Of a stretch of 64,000 bases of DNA, positions 33,981-42,322 are shown piece by piece. The stretch is from Lachnospiraceae bacterium MD308 (GTDB lineage Bacteria > Bacillota > Clostridia > Lachnospirales > Lachnospiraceae). The DNA lies in contig KE159796.1 of NCBI GenBank assembly GCA_000403475.2, positions 127,570-191,569 of the forward strand, read 5' to 3'. The position numbers and the translations under genes were made by a program. Under the pieces are notes generated by a model. The model was given only the letters and a program-made list of their open reading frames with translations. It did not search any database and was not told the DNA's origin. Every line of letters starts with the position of its first letter. Position 1 is the first letter of the stretch.

Positions 33981-34759
33981 AAACAGTTTATGTATGTATG
34001 GATTCGGTGACGGGGATATTTTCTGCTGTTTACGATGCGTGGAAAGCGCAGAAGACGGAGGAAGAATGTGGGATTGCTCTGCGTGGATTTATGGAGCAGC
34101 AGTTGTTCTGTGATTATGTTGAGGTGGAAGAGACAGAGGAAAAGGCGGTTGCCGTGGAGAGCATGATACGCAAGCATATGGGGCTTTTGGCATATCATGA
34201 TATCTATCAGGCGGCATTGGCGGCAGATGCAGAAAAAGGGGACGCGATTCTCGGTACGATGCTTGCAGCGAAGAAACTAAAGGACAGCAAGAAAATTATG
34301 GAGCATTTGAGCCATCCGAAGGTTGAGAAAGTGTTTGAACTGAGCCGAAGAGTGGGCAATGAGTCTCATTTTCTAGTTGAATTTATTCGGTTCAGGGAGC
34401 TTGAAAGCGGTATTTTATATGCTCCGATCACCCCGAAGTGCCAGGTGCTCACCTGTATAGCCCCTCATTTTGCAGATCGCTTTCCTCTGGAAAACTGGAT
34501 GATCCACGATAAGACCCACTGTGCTTTTGCTGTGCATGAGGCGCGAAAAAAGTGGGTGCTTTTGCAGGAGGCTTACAGTGAGGCTCGGAAGGAGGAGTAT
34601 GAGGAGCAGTTTACGAAGATGTCGGAGAAAGAGATGGAGTACGAGACGCTCTTTAAGAGCTTCTGCAAGACAATAGCCATTAAAGAGAGGGAGAATCCTG
34701 TTTGCCAGAGAGGGCATCTTCCCCTCTGGTACCGCCCGAATATGGTGGAGTTTTCTTAA
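33977..34759 (+). CDS. TIGR03915 family putative DNA repair protein (DUF4130)
   Basis: Obligate companion of the preceding radical SAM protein (260 aa). The N-terminal part reads CMDSVTGIFSAVYDAW and the central part FVEFIRF/LVEFIRFRELESGILYAPI, matching the DUF4130 domain. In some Proteobacteria this domain is fused to a uracil-DNA glycosylase-like domain, so a base-damage role is plausible. The ATG overlaps the upstream stop, so expression is coupled. Biochemical function is not known. Confidence 0.87.
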   Translation: MKTVYVCMDSVTGIFSAVYDAWKAQKTEEECGIALRGFMEQQLFCDYVEVEETEEKAVAVESMIRKHMGLLAYHDIYQAALAADAEKGDAILGTMLAAKKLKDSKKIMEHLSHPKVEKVFELSRRVGNESHFLVEFIRFRELESGILYAPITPKCQVLTCIAPHFADRFPLENWMIHDKTHCAFAVHEARKKWVLLQEAYSEARKEEYEEQFTKMSEKEMEYETLFKSFCKTIAIKERENPVCQRGHLPLWYRPNMVEFS

Positions 34760-34811
34760 GAGGCAGGCAGCTTATCTTGCACAGGGGAGATTGAAAGGTT
34801 CTGTGTAGATG

Positions 34812-34840
34812 TTGACAGATAGTGCCGTTATCTTTATCAT
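34812..34840 (+). promoter_or_regulatory. Promoter of the helicase gene
   Basis: TTGACA (34812-34817), exactly 17 nt, TATCAT (34835-34840), 39 nt before the helicase start. No LexA-like box is seen here. Confidence 0.7.
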
Positions 34841-34879
34841 GTTTTTAAGAGCAATGAAGTTGAGAAAGATGAAGGTACG

Positions 34880-37273
34880 ATGGAGATGGAACAGCCTCTT
34901 GTAAAGATTTCTGTGCGTAATCTTGTGGAATTTATTATGCGCGGCGGGGATATAGACAATCGTATGGCAGGAGCGGATAAGGATACGATGCTTCTGGGGG
35001 GAAAGATGCACCGCAAGATACAAAAGCGTATGGGTGCGGGTTACCATGCAGAGGTAGCTCTGAAATATGAGATACAGTGCAAAGGTTTTATGCTTGTCAT
35101 AGAGGGCAGGGCAGATGGGGTTATAGAGACGCCGGATGGGATTGTGATTGATGAGATCAAGGGGATTCTTAAGGAATTAGACGCTATAAAGGAGCCGGTT
35201 CCTGTGCATCTTGCCCAGGCAAAGTGTTATGCCTTTATCTATGCAAAGCAGCATCAACAGGAGCAGATTGGCGTGCAGATGACCTATTGCAATATGGAGA
35301 CGGAGGATATCAGACGGTTTCAGTCCGTCTATGGATTTGAAGAGCTGTCAGCCTGGTTTTATGATCTCGTAGGAAGATATGAAAAGTGGGCCAGATATCA
35401 GATTCGCTGGAAAGAGAAGCGGGATATTTCTATAAAAGCGCTGGAATTTCCCTTTGGCTACCGGGAGGGACAGAGGGACTTAGTAGCTTCCGTCTACAGA
35501 ACGATTCTGCGTAAGAAGAAGCTTTTTATCCAGGCGCCGACCGGGGTGGGGAAGACGATGGCAACAGTATTTCCGACGGTTAAGGCAGTAGGGGAAGGAT
35601 TGGGAGATAAGATTTTTTACCTGACTGCCAAGACAATCACGCGGACAGTTGCCTGGCAGGCATTTGATATCTTAAAAGAACAGGCGTTGCGGATGAAGGT
35701 TCTTGTTCTGACTGCAAAGGATAAGATCTGCTTCTGCGAAAGTACGGATTGTAATCCTGACGGATGCATCTATGCAAGAGGCCACTATGACCGGGTAAAT
35801 GATGCAGTCTATGAGCTTCTTACTACATCAGATGAGATGAGCCGGGAGATTATAGAGGAACAAGCGAAAAAGTGGCAGGTGTGCCCCTATGAGATGAGTC
35901 TGGATGTTTCCAACTGGATTGATGCGGTTATCTGTGACTACAATTATGTTTTTGACCCACAAGCGCACCTTCGGAGGTTTTTCGGGGAAGGGAATCAGGG
36001 GGAGTATCTTTTTTTGATCGACGAGGCGCATAACCTGGTAGAGCGTGGGAGAGAGATGTACAGTGCCAGTATTTATAAAGAGGACTTCCTGAAGATAAAA
36101 AGACTGGTAACAGGAAGGGATGAGAAGCTTTCAAAAAGGATTGACAACTGCAACCGCAGGCTTCTTTCGATGAAACGAGAGTGTGAGGATTATCAGGTTT
36201 TGGACAGTGTGGCTAATCTGTATGTGAAGCTGATGAACCTGATTACAGAGCTGGAACGTTTTTTAGAGGAGGAAAGGAAGAGAAAAACTCCCGATGAAGA
36301 GATGAGAAAGGAAGTGCTGGATTTCTATTTTAGCATCCGCAGTTTTCTATATATCCATGATAAGCTGGATGATAATTATATCATTTATGCGCAGATGGAG
36401 GGAAGCGGGAGATTCAAAGTCCGTCTGTTCTGTGTGAATCCGTCAAAGAATCTGCAGGAGTATTTGGAAAAAGGGAACAGCACTGTGTATTTTTCGGCTA
36501 CTCTGCTCCCTATCCATTATTATAAGAAGTTGCTGAGTACGTCAAAAGATGATTATGCGGTCTATGCCGAATCTCCTTTTGATGTCAGAAAGCGTTTGCT
36601 GCTTTTGGGGACGGATGTCAGTACAAAATATACGAGGCGAGGGGAGGAAATGTACCGCAGATATGCGGAGTATCTATTAGAAACAGCGGGCGCAAGAGCA
36701 GGGAACTATATAGCTTTTTTTCCATCCTACCGATTTATGGAGGAAGTATACGAGATGTTTTTGGACATGCTGGATACTCATTTGCCAGGTGAGTCGGGGA
36801 TTTCCATTGATTATGTTATGCAGTCTCAGTATATGTCCGAGGAGGCAAGAGAGATATTTCTTGAGAATTTTGAGGAAACAAGAGAGAACAGCCTGATCGG
36901 CTTTTGCGTTATGGGAGGTATATTTTCTGAGGGGATTGATCTGGCACAGGACAGGCTGATCGGAGCGGTGATTGTAGGTACGGGGCTTCCGCAGGTATGC
37001 AGGGAGAGGGAGCTTTTGAAGGATTATTTTGATGGCCAGGGACTTAGAGGCTTTGACTACGCATACCTTTATCCGGGGATGAATAAGGTTCTGCAGTCAG
37101 CGGGAAGGGTTATCCGTACAGATGAAGACAGAGGAGTCATTTTACTTCTCGATGAAAGATTCAGAGACAGCAGGTGCAGGGAGGTGTTTCCAAGGGAGTG
37201 GAAAGATATGGGACTGTGCCAGGTGAAGAATGCGGCGGAGAGGATCAGGAATTTTTGGGAGAGTGAAAGCTGA
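34880..37273 (+). CDS. XPD/DinG-type DNA helicase with N-terminal Cas4-like nuclease domain
   Basis: A 797-residue protein combining two activities. Residues ~1-170 look like a PD-(D/E)XK nuclease: GRADGV, then IDEIKG (E-x-K) and the RecB/Cas4-type Q-x3-Y in HLAQAKCYAF. The helicase follows: Walker A PTGVGKT near 218-225, a cysteine cluster near 283-297 and C334 fitting an XPD 4Fe-4S site, DEAH near 381-384, and the C-terminal motifs VIVGTGLP and SAGRVIRTDEDRG. It probably unwinds and trims damaged DNA. It lies directly after the repair pair with its own promoter. Confidence 0.88.
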   Translation: MEMEQPLVKISVRNLVEFIMRGGDIDNRMAGADKDTMLLGGKMHRKIQKRMGAGYHAEVALKYEIQCKGFMLVIEGRADGVIETPDGIVIDEIKGILKELDAIKEPVPVHLAQAKCYAFIYAKQHQQEQIGVQMTYCNMETEDIRRFQSVYGFEELSAWFYDLVGRYEKWARYQIRWKEKRDISIKALEFPFGYREGQRDLVASVYRTILRKKKLFIQAPTGVGKTMATVFPTVKAVGEGLGDKIFYLTAKTITRTVAWQAFDILKEQALRMKVLVLTAKDKICFCESTDCNPDGCIYARGHYDRVNDAVYELLTTSDEMSREIIEEQAKKWQVCPYEMSLDVSNWIDAVICDYNYVFDPQAHLRRFFGEGNQGEYLFLIDEAHNLVERGREMYSASIYKEDFLKIKRLVTGRDEKLSKRIDNCNRRLLSMKRECEDYQVLDSVANLYVKLMNLITELERFLEEERKRKTPDEEMRKEVLDFYFSIRSFLYIHDKLDDNYIIYAQMEGSGRFKVRLFCVNPSKNLQEYLEKGNSTVYFSATLLPIHYYKKLLSTSKDDYAVYAESPFDVRKRLLLLGTDVSTKYTRRGEEMYRRYAEYLLETAGARAGNYIAFFPSYRFMEEVYEMFLDMLDTHLPGESGISIDYVMQSQYMSEEAREIFLENFEETRENSLIGFCVMGGIFSEGIDLAQDRLIGAVIVGTGLPQVCRERELLKDYFDGQGLRGFDYAYLYPGMNKVLQSAGRVIRTDEDRGVILLLDERFRDSRCREVFPREWKDMGLCQVKNAAERIRNFWESES

Positions 37274-37304
37274 ACTGATCAGGTGAAGGATGATTAGAAG
37301 ATGC

Positions 37305-37331
37305 ATGCGCTGACAGCAAGTGCCAGCGCAT
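37305..37331. terminator. Hairpin between convergent genes
   Basis: ATGCGCTG/CAGCGCAT perfect stem with an 11-nt loop; no strong T-run on either side. Confidence 0.4.
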
Positions 37332-37339
37332 ACACGGTT

Positions 37340-37684
37340 TCAGATTAAGTTGATTTTTTTGTTCATAATATAGTGTGTCATGATATACAGGAGGATGGAG
37401 GTTACGGACATCAGGATAGCGCTTAGTTTCATCACTTCTGTCATATAGGCGATAAAGTTAAAGCTGTTGTCCAGTAAATCGGCAGTCGCAAGCAGACGAA
37501 CCTCGTGGCCAAAGAAAACCATGACTATAAATGATAAGACGGATATCACAGTAGAGATAACAAAGTAAGATACTACTGCGCCGAGTACGCGGTGGCTGGA
37601 AAAAAGCTGGCCAAGGGCAACGGAGGCATGGATCATAACAATGTAGCTTTTCGTGAGACCGTAACATTCTAAAATTGGATTCAT
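37340..37684 (-). pseudogene. Deletion fusion: ABC ATPase start joined to ABC permease end
   Basis: The 114-residue frame begins MNPILECYGLTKSY, which is the first strand and A-loop region of an ABC ATPase. At about residue 15 it switches to VMIHASVALGQLFSSHRVLG and continues with three hydrophobic helices to a basic end (IMNKKINLI), as at the C-terminus of the ABC-2 permeases of YtrA operons. The simplest reading is an in-frame deletion that removed most of both genes. AAGGAGGTGG lies upstream and the GntR gene ends 1 nt before it, so the product may still be made. A genuine small membrane protein is the alternative. Confidence 0.7.
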
Positions 37685-37685
37685 A

Positions 37686-38054
37686 TTATTCCACCTCCTT
37701 AAGCTGTTCCTGCGTGAGAGTAAGAATCTCCTCCCTTGAAAAACCAAGCTTATCCATCTTCTCCAAGAAGACATGGATATGTTCCTGCGCAAGTTCATTC
37801 TTCAGTTGCTTTAGCATCTCTTCATCCTCCGTAATCAGCCGTCCGCTGGTACGCTTTGCGTAGACGATGCCGCTGCGCTCGAGCTCGGACAGAGCTTTCT
37901 GCATTGTGTTGGGGTTTACTGCGGCTTCGAGGGCAAGTTCCCTCACAGACGGCAGCTTATCTCCGGGCCGGTAAATACCGGAAACGATGTCTAATTGTAT
38001 TCTCTCCATTAACTGGAGATAGATTGGTCTGTTATTATCCAGATCCCATGGCAT
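37686..38054 (-). CDS. GntR family transcriptional regulator, YtrA subfamily
   Basis: A 122-residue repressor with a GntR winged helix (PIYLQLMERIQLDIVSG, KLPSVRELALEAAVNPNTMQ) and the short YtrA-type tail. I chose ATG 38054, with AGAGAGGTG 6 nt upstream; a GTG at 38063 lies inside that site. It is the first gene of what was a GntR-ATPase-permease operon, now reduced by the deletion fusion downstream. A perfect 9-bp inverted repeat just after its promoter is the likely operator. Confidence 0.9.
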   Translation of the reverse strand: MPWDLDNNRPIYLQLMERIQLDIVSGIYRPGDKLPSVRELALEAAVNPNTMQKALSELERSGIVYAKRTSGRLITEDEEMLKQLKNELAQEHIHVFLEKMDKLGFSREEILTLTQEQLKEVE

Positions 38055-38107
38055 ATATTTCACCTCTCTTAAATATGCAAAATGCGGTACATAATTGAAT
38101 TGTCTTT

Positions 38108-38131
38108 ATTGTATTAGTGAATTAATACAAT
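38108..38131. promoter_or_regulatory. Operator of the second GntR gene
   Basis: ATTGTATTA (38108-38116) and TAATACAAT (38123-38131), a perfect 9-bp inverted repeat with a 6-nt spacer, overlapping the -10 box and start site of the minus-strand promoter. Confidence 0.65.
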
Positions 38132-38158
38132 TATCGCACAATGAGACCGCGATGTCAA
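38130..38158 (-). promoter_or_regulatory. Promoter of the second GntR gene
   Basis: On the minus strand: TTGACA (38158-38153), 17 nt, GATAAT (38135-38130). Confidence 0.65.
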
Positions 38159-38186
38159 TAAGCAATCGAAGAATAAGCAATCGGAG
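38157..38186 (+). repeat. Two tandem 15-bp units
   Basis: AATAAGCAATCGAAG at 38157-38171 is repeated at 38172-38186 with one change. Too short to be more than a local duplication. Confidence 0.6.
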
Positions 38187-38189
38187 AAT

Positions 38190-38238
38190 AAAAATTCCGG
38201 CTGGGGTCATATTTTCAAAAAATACAACTTCAGCCGGA
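38190..38238 (-). terminator. Terminator of the flavodiiron gene
   Basis: Arms TCCGGCTG (38196-38203) and CAGCCGGA (38231-38238) pair, and on the minus strand the stem is followed by ATTTTTATT. The loop is long (27 nt) with an inner A/T pairing. Confidence 0.65.
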
Positions 38239-38286
38239 GAGAATATATATTTGTCTGTAGTCAGTCGCTATAATACGACAATAGCA

Positions 38287-40077
38287 TTATTCGATTGGCA
38301 CAAAATCAGCAACTCCATGCTTGCACAGTGGACAGATAAAGTCGTCGGGCAGTTCGTCGCCTTCATAGATGTAGCCGCATACTTCGCACACGAAGCCTTT
38401 CTTACCCTCGGTCTCCGGTTTTGGCTTCACGTTGCTCTGGTAGTAGTTGTAAGTCATCGTCTCCACATTGGAGATTACGCGGGCTTCAGTTACCGTACAG
38501 ATGAACATGCCGTGGGTGTCGAGGTCTACATACTGCTCAACCTTGAGGGACATGAACGCGTTGATGTATCTGGGCAGGAACACAAGCCCGTTGTCAGAGC
38601 GCAAAGGCTCCCAGTCCGCAAACTTGTCAACAGTCCGTCCGCTCTGGAAACCGAAATTCTGAAATACTTTGAACGGTGCTTCTGTGGACAGGCAGTTTAC
38701 ATTCATGATACCTGACTGTTTGATGACATGATGTGAATAATTGGCCTTGTTGATGCAGACAGCAACGCGGTTCGGGCTGTCCGTAACCTGAGACACCGTG
38801 TTGACAATCAGTCCGTTGTCCTTCGTGCCGTCGTTGGAAGTTACTACATACAGGCCGTAGCCAATCTTAAACAGTGCAGTGTAATCATGTTTATTCGCAG
38901 TTTCGTCATGCTGTGCTAAGTAGTTCTTGCAGAATTCTTCAGCCAGAGCCTCAAGCTGTGCGCTGCTTTCTTCGTTGAGTGCAGATTTGATGGATACAGT
39001 AGTTTTAGCAAAGGTAAGGTTCTTGCATCCTTCTAACATCTTCTTCATGGTTCTTGCAGCCAGAGGAGCCCAGGAGCCATTTTCGATAAGACCGATTTTC
39101 CGGTTCTGGAAATTGCGCTCAGTCAGATGGTTGATGAACTCGCGCATGAACGGGAAGATGTCTGCATTATAAGTAGTGGTGGCTAAGATCAGCTTTCCAT
39201 AGCGGAAGGCATCCTCAACAGCCTCGGCCATGTCACAGCGGGCAAGATCATTGACAACAACTTTAGGGCAGCCATTTGCGCGGAGCTTGTCTGCTAAGAG
39301 CTCGACCGCTTTTTTTGTATTGCCGTACACGGAAGTGTAAGCGATGACAATTCCGCCGGATTCTACGCCGTAGGAAGACCAGGTGTTGTACAAGTTGAGG
39401 TAATAGCCAAGGTTCTCTGTCAGGATTGGTCCGTGCAGCGGACAGATAATCTGGATGTCAAGCCCGGAAGCCTTCTTTAGCAAGTTCTGAACCTGCGCGC
39501 CGTATTTGCCTACGATACCGATATAATAACGGCGTGCTTCGCATGCCCAATCCTCCTCCACATCCAGTGCCCCGAATTTGCCGAAGCCGTCAGCGGAGAA
39601 CAGAACTTTGTCGTAAGTATCATAAGTAACGAGAACTTCCGGCCAGTGCACCATAGGTGCGCCGACAAAGGCGAGCTCATGCTTTCCGAGGGAAAGTGTA
39701 TCGCCTTCCTTTACGACAACCTGACGGTCCTCGAAGTCTGTCCCGAAGAACTGTCCCATCATTATAAATGCCTTTGTGCTGGAAACAATCTTTGTGTCAG
39801 GGTAAACTTTCATGAAATTAGCGATATTCGCGGAGTGGTCTGGCTCCATGTGCTGTATAACCAGATAATCAGGTGCTTTTCCTCCCGCTGCTTTCTGGAT
39901 ATTATCCAGCCATTCATGGGTAAAACGGGCGTCGACCGTATCCATAACGGCGATTTTATCGTCCATAATTACATAGGAATTGTATGCCATGCCGTTCTCG
40001 ACAACATACTGTCCTTCAAATAAATCAATGTCGTGGTCATTAACGCCTACATATTTAATGTCATTCGTAATAATCAT
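38287..40077 (-). CDS. Flavodiiron protein fused to flavin reductase and rubredoxin domains
   Basis: A-type flavoprotein that reduces O2 (or NO) to harmless products. Domains in order: diiron metallo-beta-lactamase (~1-245) with H76-x-E78-x-D80-H81 in HMEPDHSAN; flavodoxin (~250-395, starting at IAYTSVYGNTKKA); a flavin reductase domain (~405-545); and a C-terminal rubredoxin (~552-596) with CEVCGY and CPLC. Fusing the electron-delivery modules makes a self-contained O2 scavenger. AGGAG precedes ATG 40077. Length 596 aa versus ~400 for the minimal protein. Confidence 0.93.
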   Translation of the reverse strand: MIITNDIKYVGVNDHDIDLFEGQYVVENGMAYNSYVIMDDKIAVMDTVDARFTHEWLDNIQKAAGGKAPDYLVIQHMEPDHSANIANFMKVYPDTKIVSSTKAFIMMGQFFGTDFEDRQVVVKEGDTLSLGKHELAFVGAPMVHWPEVLVTYDTYDKVLFSADGFGKFGALDVEEDWACEARRYYIGIVGKYGAQVQNLLKKASGLDIQIICPLHGPILTENLGYYLNLYNTWSSYGVESGGIVIAYTSVYGNTKKAVELLADKLRANGCPKVVVNDLARCDMAEAVEDAFRYGKLILATTTYNADIFPFMREFINHLTERNFQNRKIGLIENGSWAPLAARTMKKMLEGCKNLTFAKTTVSIKSALNEESSAQLEALAEEFCKNYLAQHDETANKHDYTALFKIGYGLYVVTSNDGTKDNGLIVNTVSQVTDSPNRVAVCINKANYSHHVIKQSGIMNVNCLSTEAPFKVFQNFGFQSGRTVDKFADWEPLRSDNGLVFLPRYINAFMSLKVEQYVDLDTHGMFICTVTEARVISNVETMTYNYYQSNVKPKPETEGKKGFVCEVCGYIYEGDELPDDFICPLCKHGVADFVPIE

Positions 40078-40245
40078 CGCATTCGCTCCTTTAGTTTAAA
40101 TTTTTTATATTGAGCATTATATCATAATAATTTCTAAATGGCTGTCTTTTATTGAAAAAAATCAAAGATTATTAATATTTTTCCGGCGGGATTGTTAAGA
40201 AATGTGTGATAGAATACTTGGAAAATACAGAAGGAGGAGTGTGTA

Positions 40246-40875
40246 ATGGGAAGGTTTATGGAGATTTACTCACTTTATGAGCTGGTTTGCGTTCTCCTGC
40301 CGTGCCTTTTATATGCCGTGTTCTGGTCGGTGAAGGAATGGAAAGCGGGAAGGAAGGTTTCAGGCGTTTATCTTGGATGGGTGTGTATTTTTCTGGTGTA
40401 TCTGTGGATGGTGTTCGACGTGACCGGCGTGGGGACGATGGGGGATATCATGCGGAATATGCCGGATATCTTTATCGGCGGGATGAATTTTGTGCCTTTT
40501 GATTCTCTTGGAATAGGGTTTACTTTGAATATCGTGATGTTTATGCCTTTCGGGTTTCTTCTGCCGTTAATTTTTAAAGGCAGCAGAGCTTTAGGGAGAA
40601 CAGCTGCTGCGGGAGCGGTGTTTTCTTTATTAATAGAACTAAGCCAGATTTTTAATTTCCGGGCGACAGATGTGGATGATTTGATGACAAACATATTCGG
40701 AGCGTGTATTGGATATCTGATCTGGCATGTTTTTGCGAAAATATCAGGAGCGCGTCTTCATGCAGCAGCGGAAGGAAGATGGGAGGCGCTGCGGTATGTG
40801 TTGTTGGCGATGGCAGGAGTGTTCTTTCTATACAATCCATTTTTAATAATTAATTTAAGCAGCTGTAGATTATAG
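40246..40875 (+). CDS. VanZ family membrane protein
   Basis: Integral membrane protein of 209 residues with about six hydrophobic spans. The VanZ-like core is visible: NFVPFDSLG, NIVMFMPFGFLLPLI, and SLLIELSQIFNFRATDVDDLMTNIFGA (shown in parts), matching PF04892. VanZ confers low-level teicoplanin resistance in enterococci, but most homologues such as this one stand alone and their role is unknown. AAGGAGGAG precedes the ATG. Confidence 0.88.
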   Translation: MGRFMEIYSLYELVCVLLPCLLYAVFWSVKEWKAGRKVSGVYLGWVCIFLVYLWMVFDVTGVGTMGDIMRNMPDIFIGGMNFVPFDSLGIGFTLNIVMFMPFGFLLPLIFKGSRALGRTAAAGAVFSLLIELSQIFNFRATDVDDLMTNIFGACIGYLIWHVFAKISGARLHAAAEGRWEALRYVLLAMAGVFFLYNPFLIINLSSCRL

Positions 40876-40876
40876 C

Positions 40877-40905
40877 TTTACACTTATTTGCCTGTTCGCT
40901 ATAAT
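40877..40905 (+). promoter_or_regulatory. Promoter of the 55-residue gene
   Basis: TTTACA (40877-40882), 17 nt, TATAAT (40900-40905). Confidence 0.6.
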
Positions 40906-40946
40906 AGAAGCAGTAAAGACAATATTTTTATATGGAGGTGGAGAAC

Positions 40947-41114
40947 ATGACGGAAAAAGAATTGATTACGATAACCATTGACAGATATACAGATCTTCAG
41001 CGCGTGAAAAGAGCGAATGGGGGACACGAGAATCAGGAATTGGATTATTTGATTAAAATCACAGTTGCCAAATTATCCTCCATGGGTATCAATGTCGAGG
41101 ATTTATCGCTTTGA
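40947..41114 (+). CDS. Small conserved-type protein, 55 aa
   Basis: I recognise no family. The product starts MTEKELITITIDRYTDLQ and is predicted to be one strand and two helices, charged and soluble; the opening resembles ribbon-helix-helix proteins but is too short to assign. ATG 40947 was chosen because GGAGGTGG lies just upstream; ATG 40932 overlaps that site. It has its own promoter and a strong terminator, so it is a real monocistronic gene. Confidence 0.7.
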   Translation: MTEKELITITIDRYTDLQRVKRANGGHENQELDYLIKITVAKLSSMGINVEDLSL

Positions 41115-41119
41115 AAACA

Positions 41120-41151
41120 AAAAGGTGTAAAGACATGTCTTTACACCTTTT
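41120..41151. terminator. Perfectly palindromic bidirectional terminator
   Basis: A 32-bp perfect palindrome with arms AAAAGGTGTAAAGACA and its complement, flanked by A and T runs, between the small gene and the convergent nfo. Confidence 0.9.
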
Positions 41152-41166
41152 GGCGTTTACTTTTTC

Positions 41167-42069
41167 TTATTCATTCTCCGCAATGATTTTTTCTTTCATC
41201 TCCGGGTCGAATTTATTATCAAGAAGCATCGCAATCTCATGTTTGTACGGCGCGTAAGATTTCTTCGCTTTCGTGGGGGAAGGGATATAGGGCGTCTCTA
41301 AGATCTTCGGGACGTCCGTAAAATCCGGATGGTGCACGATATAGGACAGTGCATCGAATCCGATTTCCCCGAAACCAATATTCTCATGACGGTCTTTTTT
41401 TGCGCCGGCAGGATTTTTCGTGTCGTTGACGTGGAAAACGGCAATCTGCTCTTTCCCGATTATCCGGTCAAATTCATTGATAACTCCGTCAAAATCATGG
41501 ATGATGTCGTAGCCGCTGTCATGGGTGTGGCAGGTGTCGAAGCAGACGCGAAGCTTATCATTGCAGGTCACTCCGTCGTAGATGCGAGCAAGCTCTGTAA
41601 AAGAGCGCCCAACTTCCGAACCTTTTCCCGCCATCGTCTCCAGGGCGATGCAGAGGTTAGTATCTTTTGTGAGAACTTCGTTAAGCCCTTTGATAATCTG
41701 ATTCGTTCCGATGTCCGTACCTTCACCGACGTGAGCGCCGGGGTGGAGGATCAAGACTTTACTTTTACAGGCTTCGGTCCGTTCAATCTCAGTCCGCAGA
41801 AAATTCACTGCAAGCTCATAAGTCTCGGGCTTAACAGCATTGCCCAAATTGATGATGTAGGGGGCGTGGACGACAATTTCGTGAATGGCGTGTGCCTCCA
41901 TATATGTCCATGCGGCGTCAATATTCAGCTCGCTGATATCCTTTCGTCTTGTATTCTGCGGTGCTCCGGTATAGAACATGAATGTGTTGGCGCCGTAAGA
42001 GACAGCCTCCTTTGCCGAGCCAAGCAGCATGTCCTTGCCGCTCATACCTACATGGGAACCTATTTTCAT
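41167..42069 (-). CDS. nfo: Deoxyribonuclease IV (AP endonuclease)
   Basis: Zinc-dependent apurinic/apyrimidinic endonuclease of base excision repair. The start [15 protein letters not shown] and the metal-ligand motifs [45 protein letters not shown] and FHVNDTKN are all intact. Length 300 aa is close to the usual 285-300. AGGAG lies 8 nt before the ATG. It ends at a shared palindromic terminator. Confidence 0.96.
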   Translation of the reverse strand: MKIGSHVGMSGKDMLLGSAKEAVSYGANTFMFYTGAPQNTRRKDISELNIDAAWTYMEAHAIHEIVVHAPYIINLGNAVKPETYELAVNFLRTEIERTEACKSKVLILHPGAHVGEGTDIGTNQIIKGLNEVLTKDTNLCIALETMAGKGSEVGRSFTELARIYDGVTCNDKLRVCFDTCHTHDSGYDIIHDFDGVINEFDRIIGKEQIAVFHVNDTKNPAGAKKDRHENIGFGEIGFDALSYIVHHPDFTDVPKILETPYIPSPTKAKKSYAPYKHEIAMLLDNKFDPEMKEKIIAENE

Positions 42070-42322
42070 CTGTGTATCTCCTTTTTATTATTTTTAATGT
42101 CAGGGCCAAAAACTCATATGTTTCATGTTGGCATGAAGACCTATGAATTTGGAACCTGAAAAACATAAAATGCGGGGTAATCCGCAGCATCATATTAGCA
42201 TGGGATAGAATATTTGGCAATAATAGTATGGACTTTTCCAGCAAAATATAATACGATGATGTAGGTAGAAAAGCCTGTATTATCCAGGCGGCGGGAATGA
42301 ATGAAGAATCAGGAGGAAGATC

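Noticed and set aside
38157-38186. Start of a CRISPR-like array
   Set aside because: Two tandem 15-bp units without spacers; no cas genes in the window.
42070-42322. Possible T-box or riboswitch in front of argS
   Set aside because: Small hairpins (TTCATG/CATGAA, TGCGG/CCGCA) are present but no T-box consensus loop, specifier stem or terminator is recognisable; a covariance-model search would decide.
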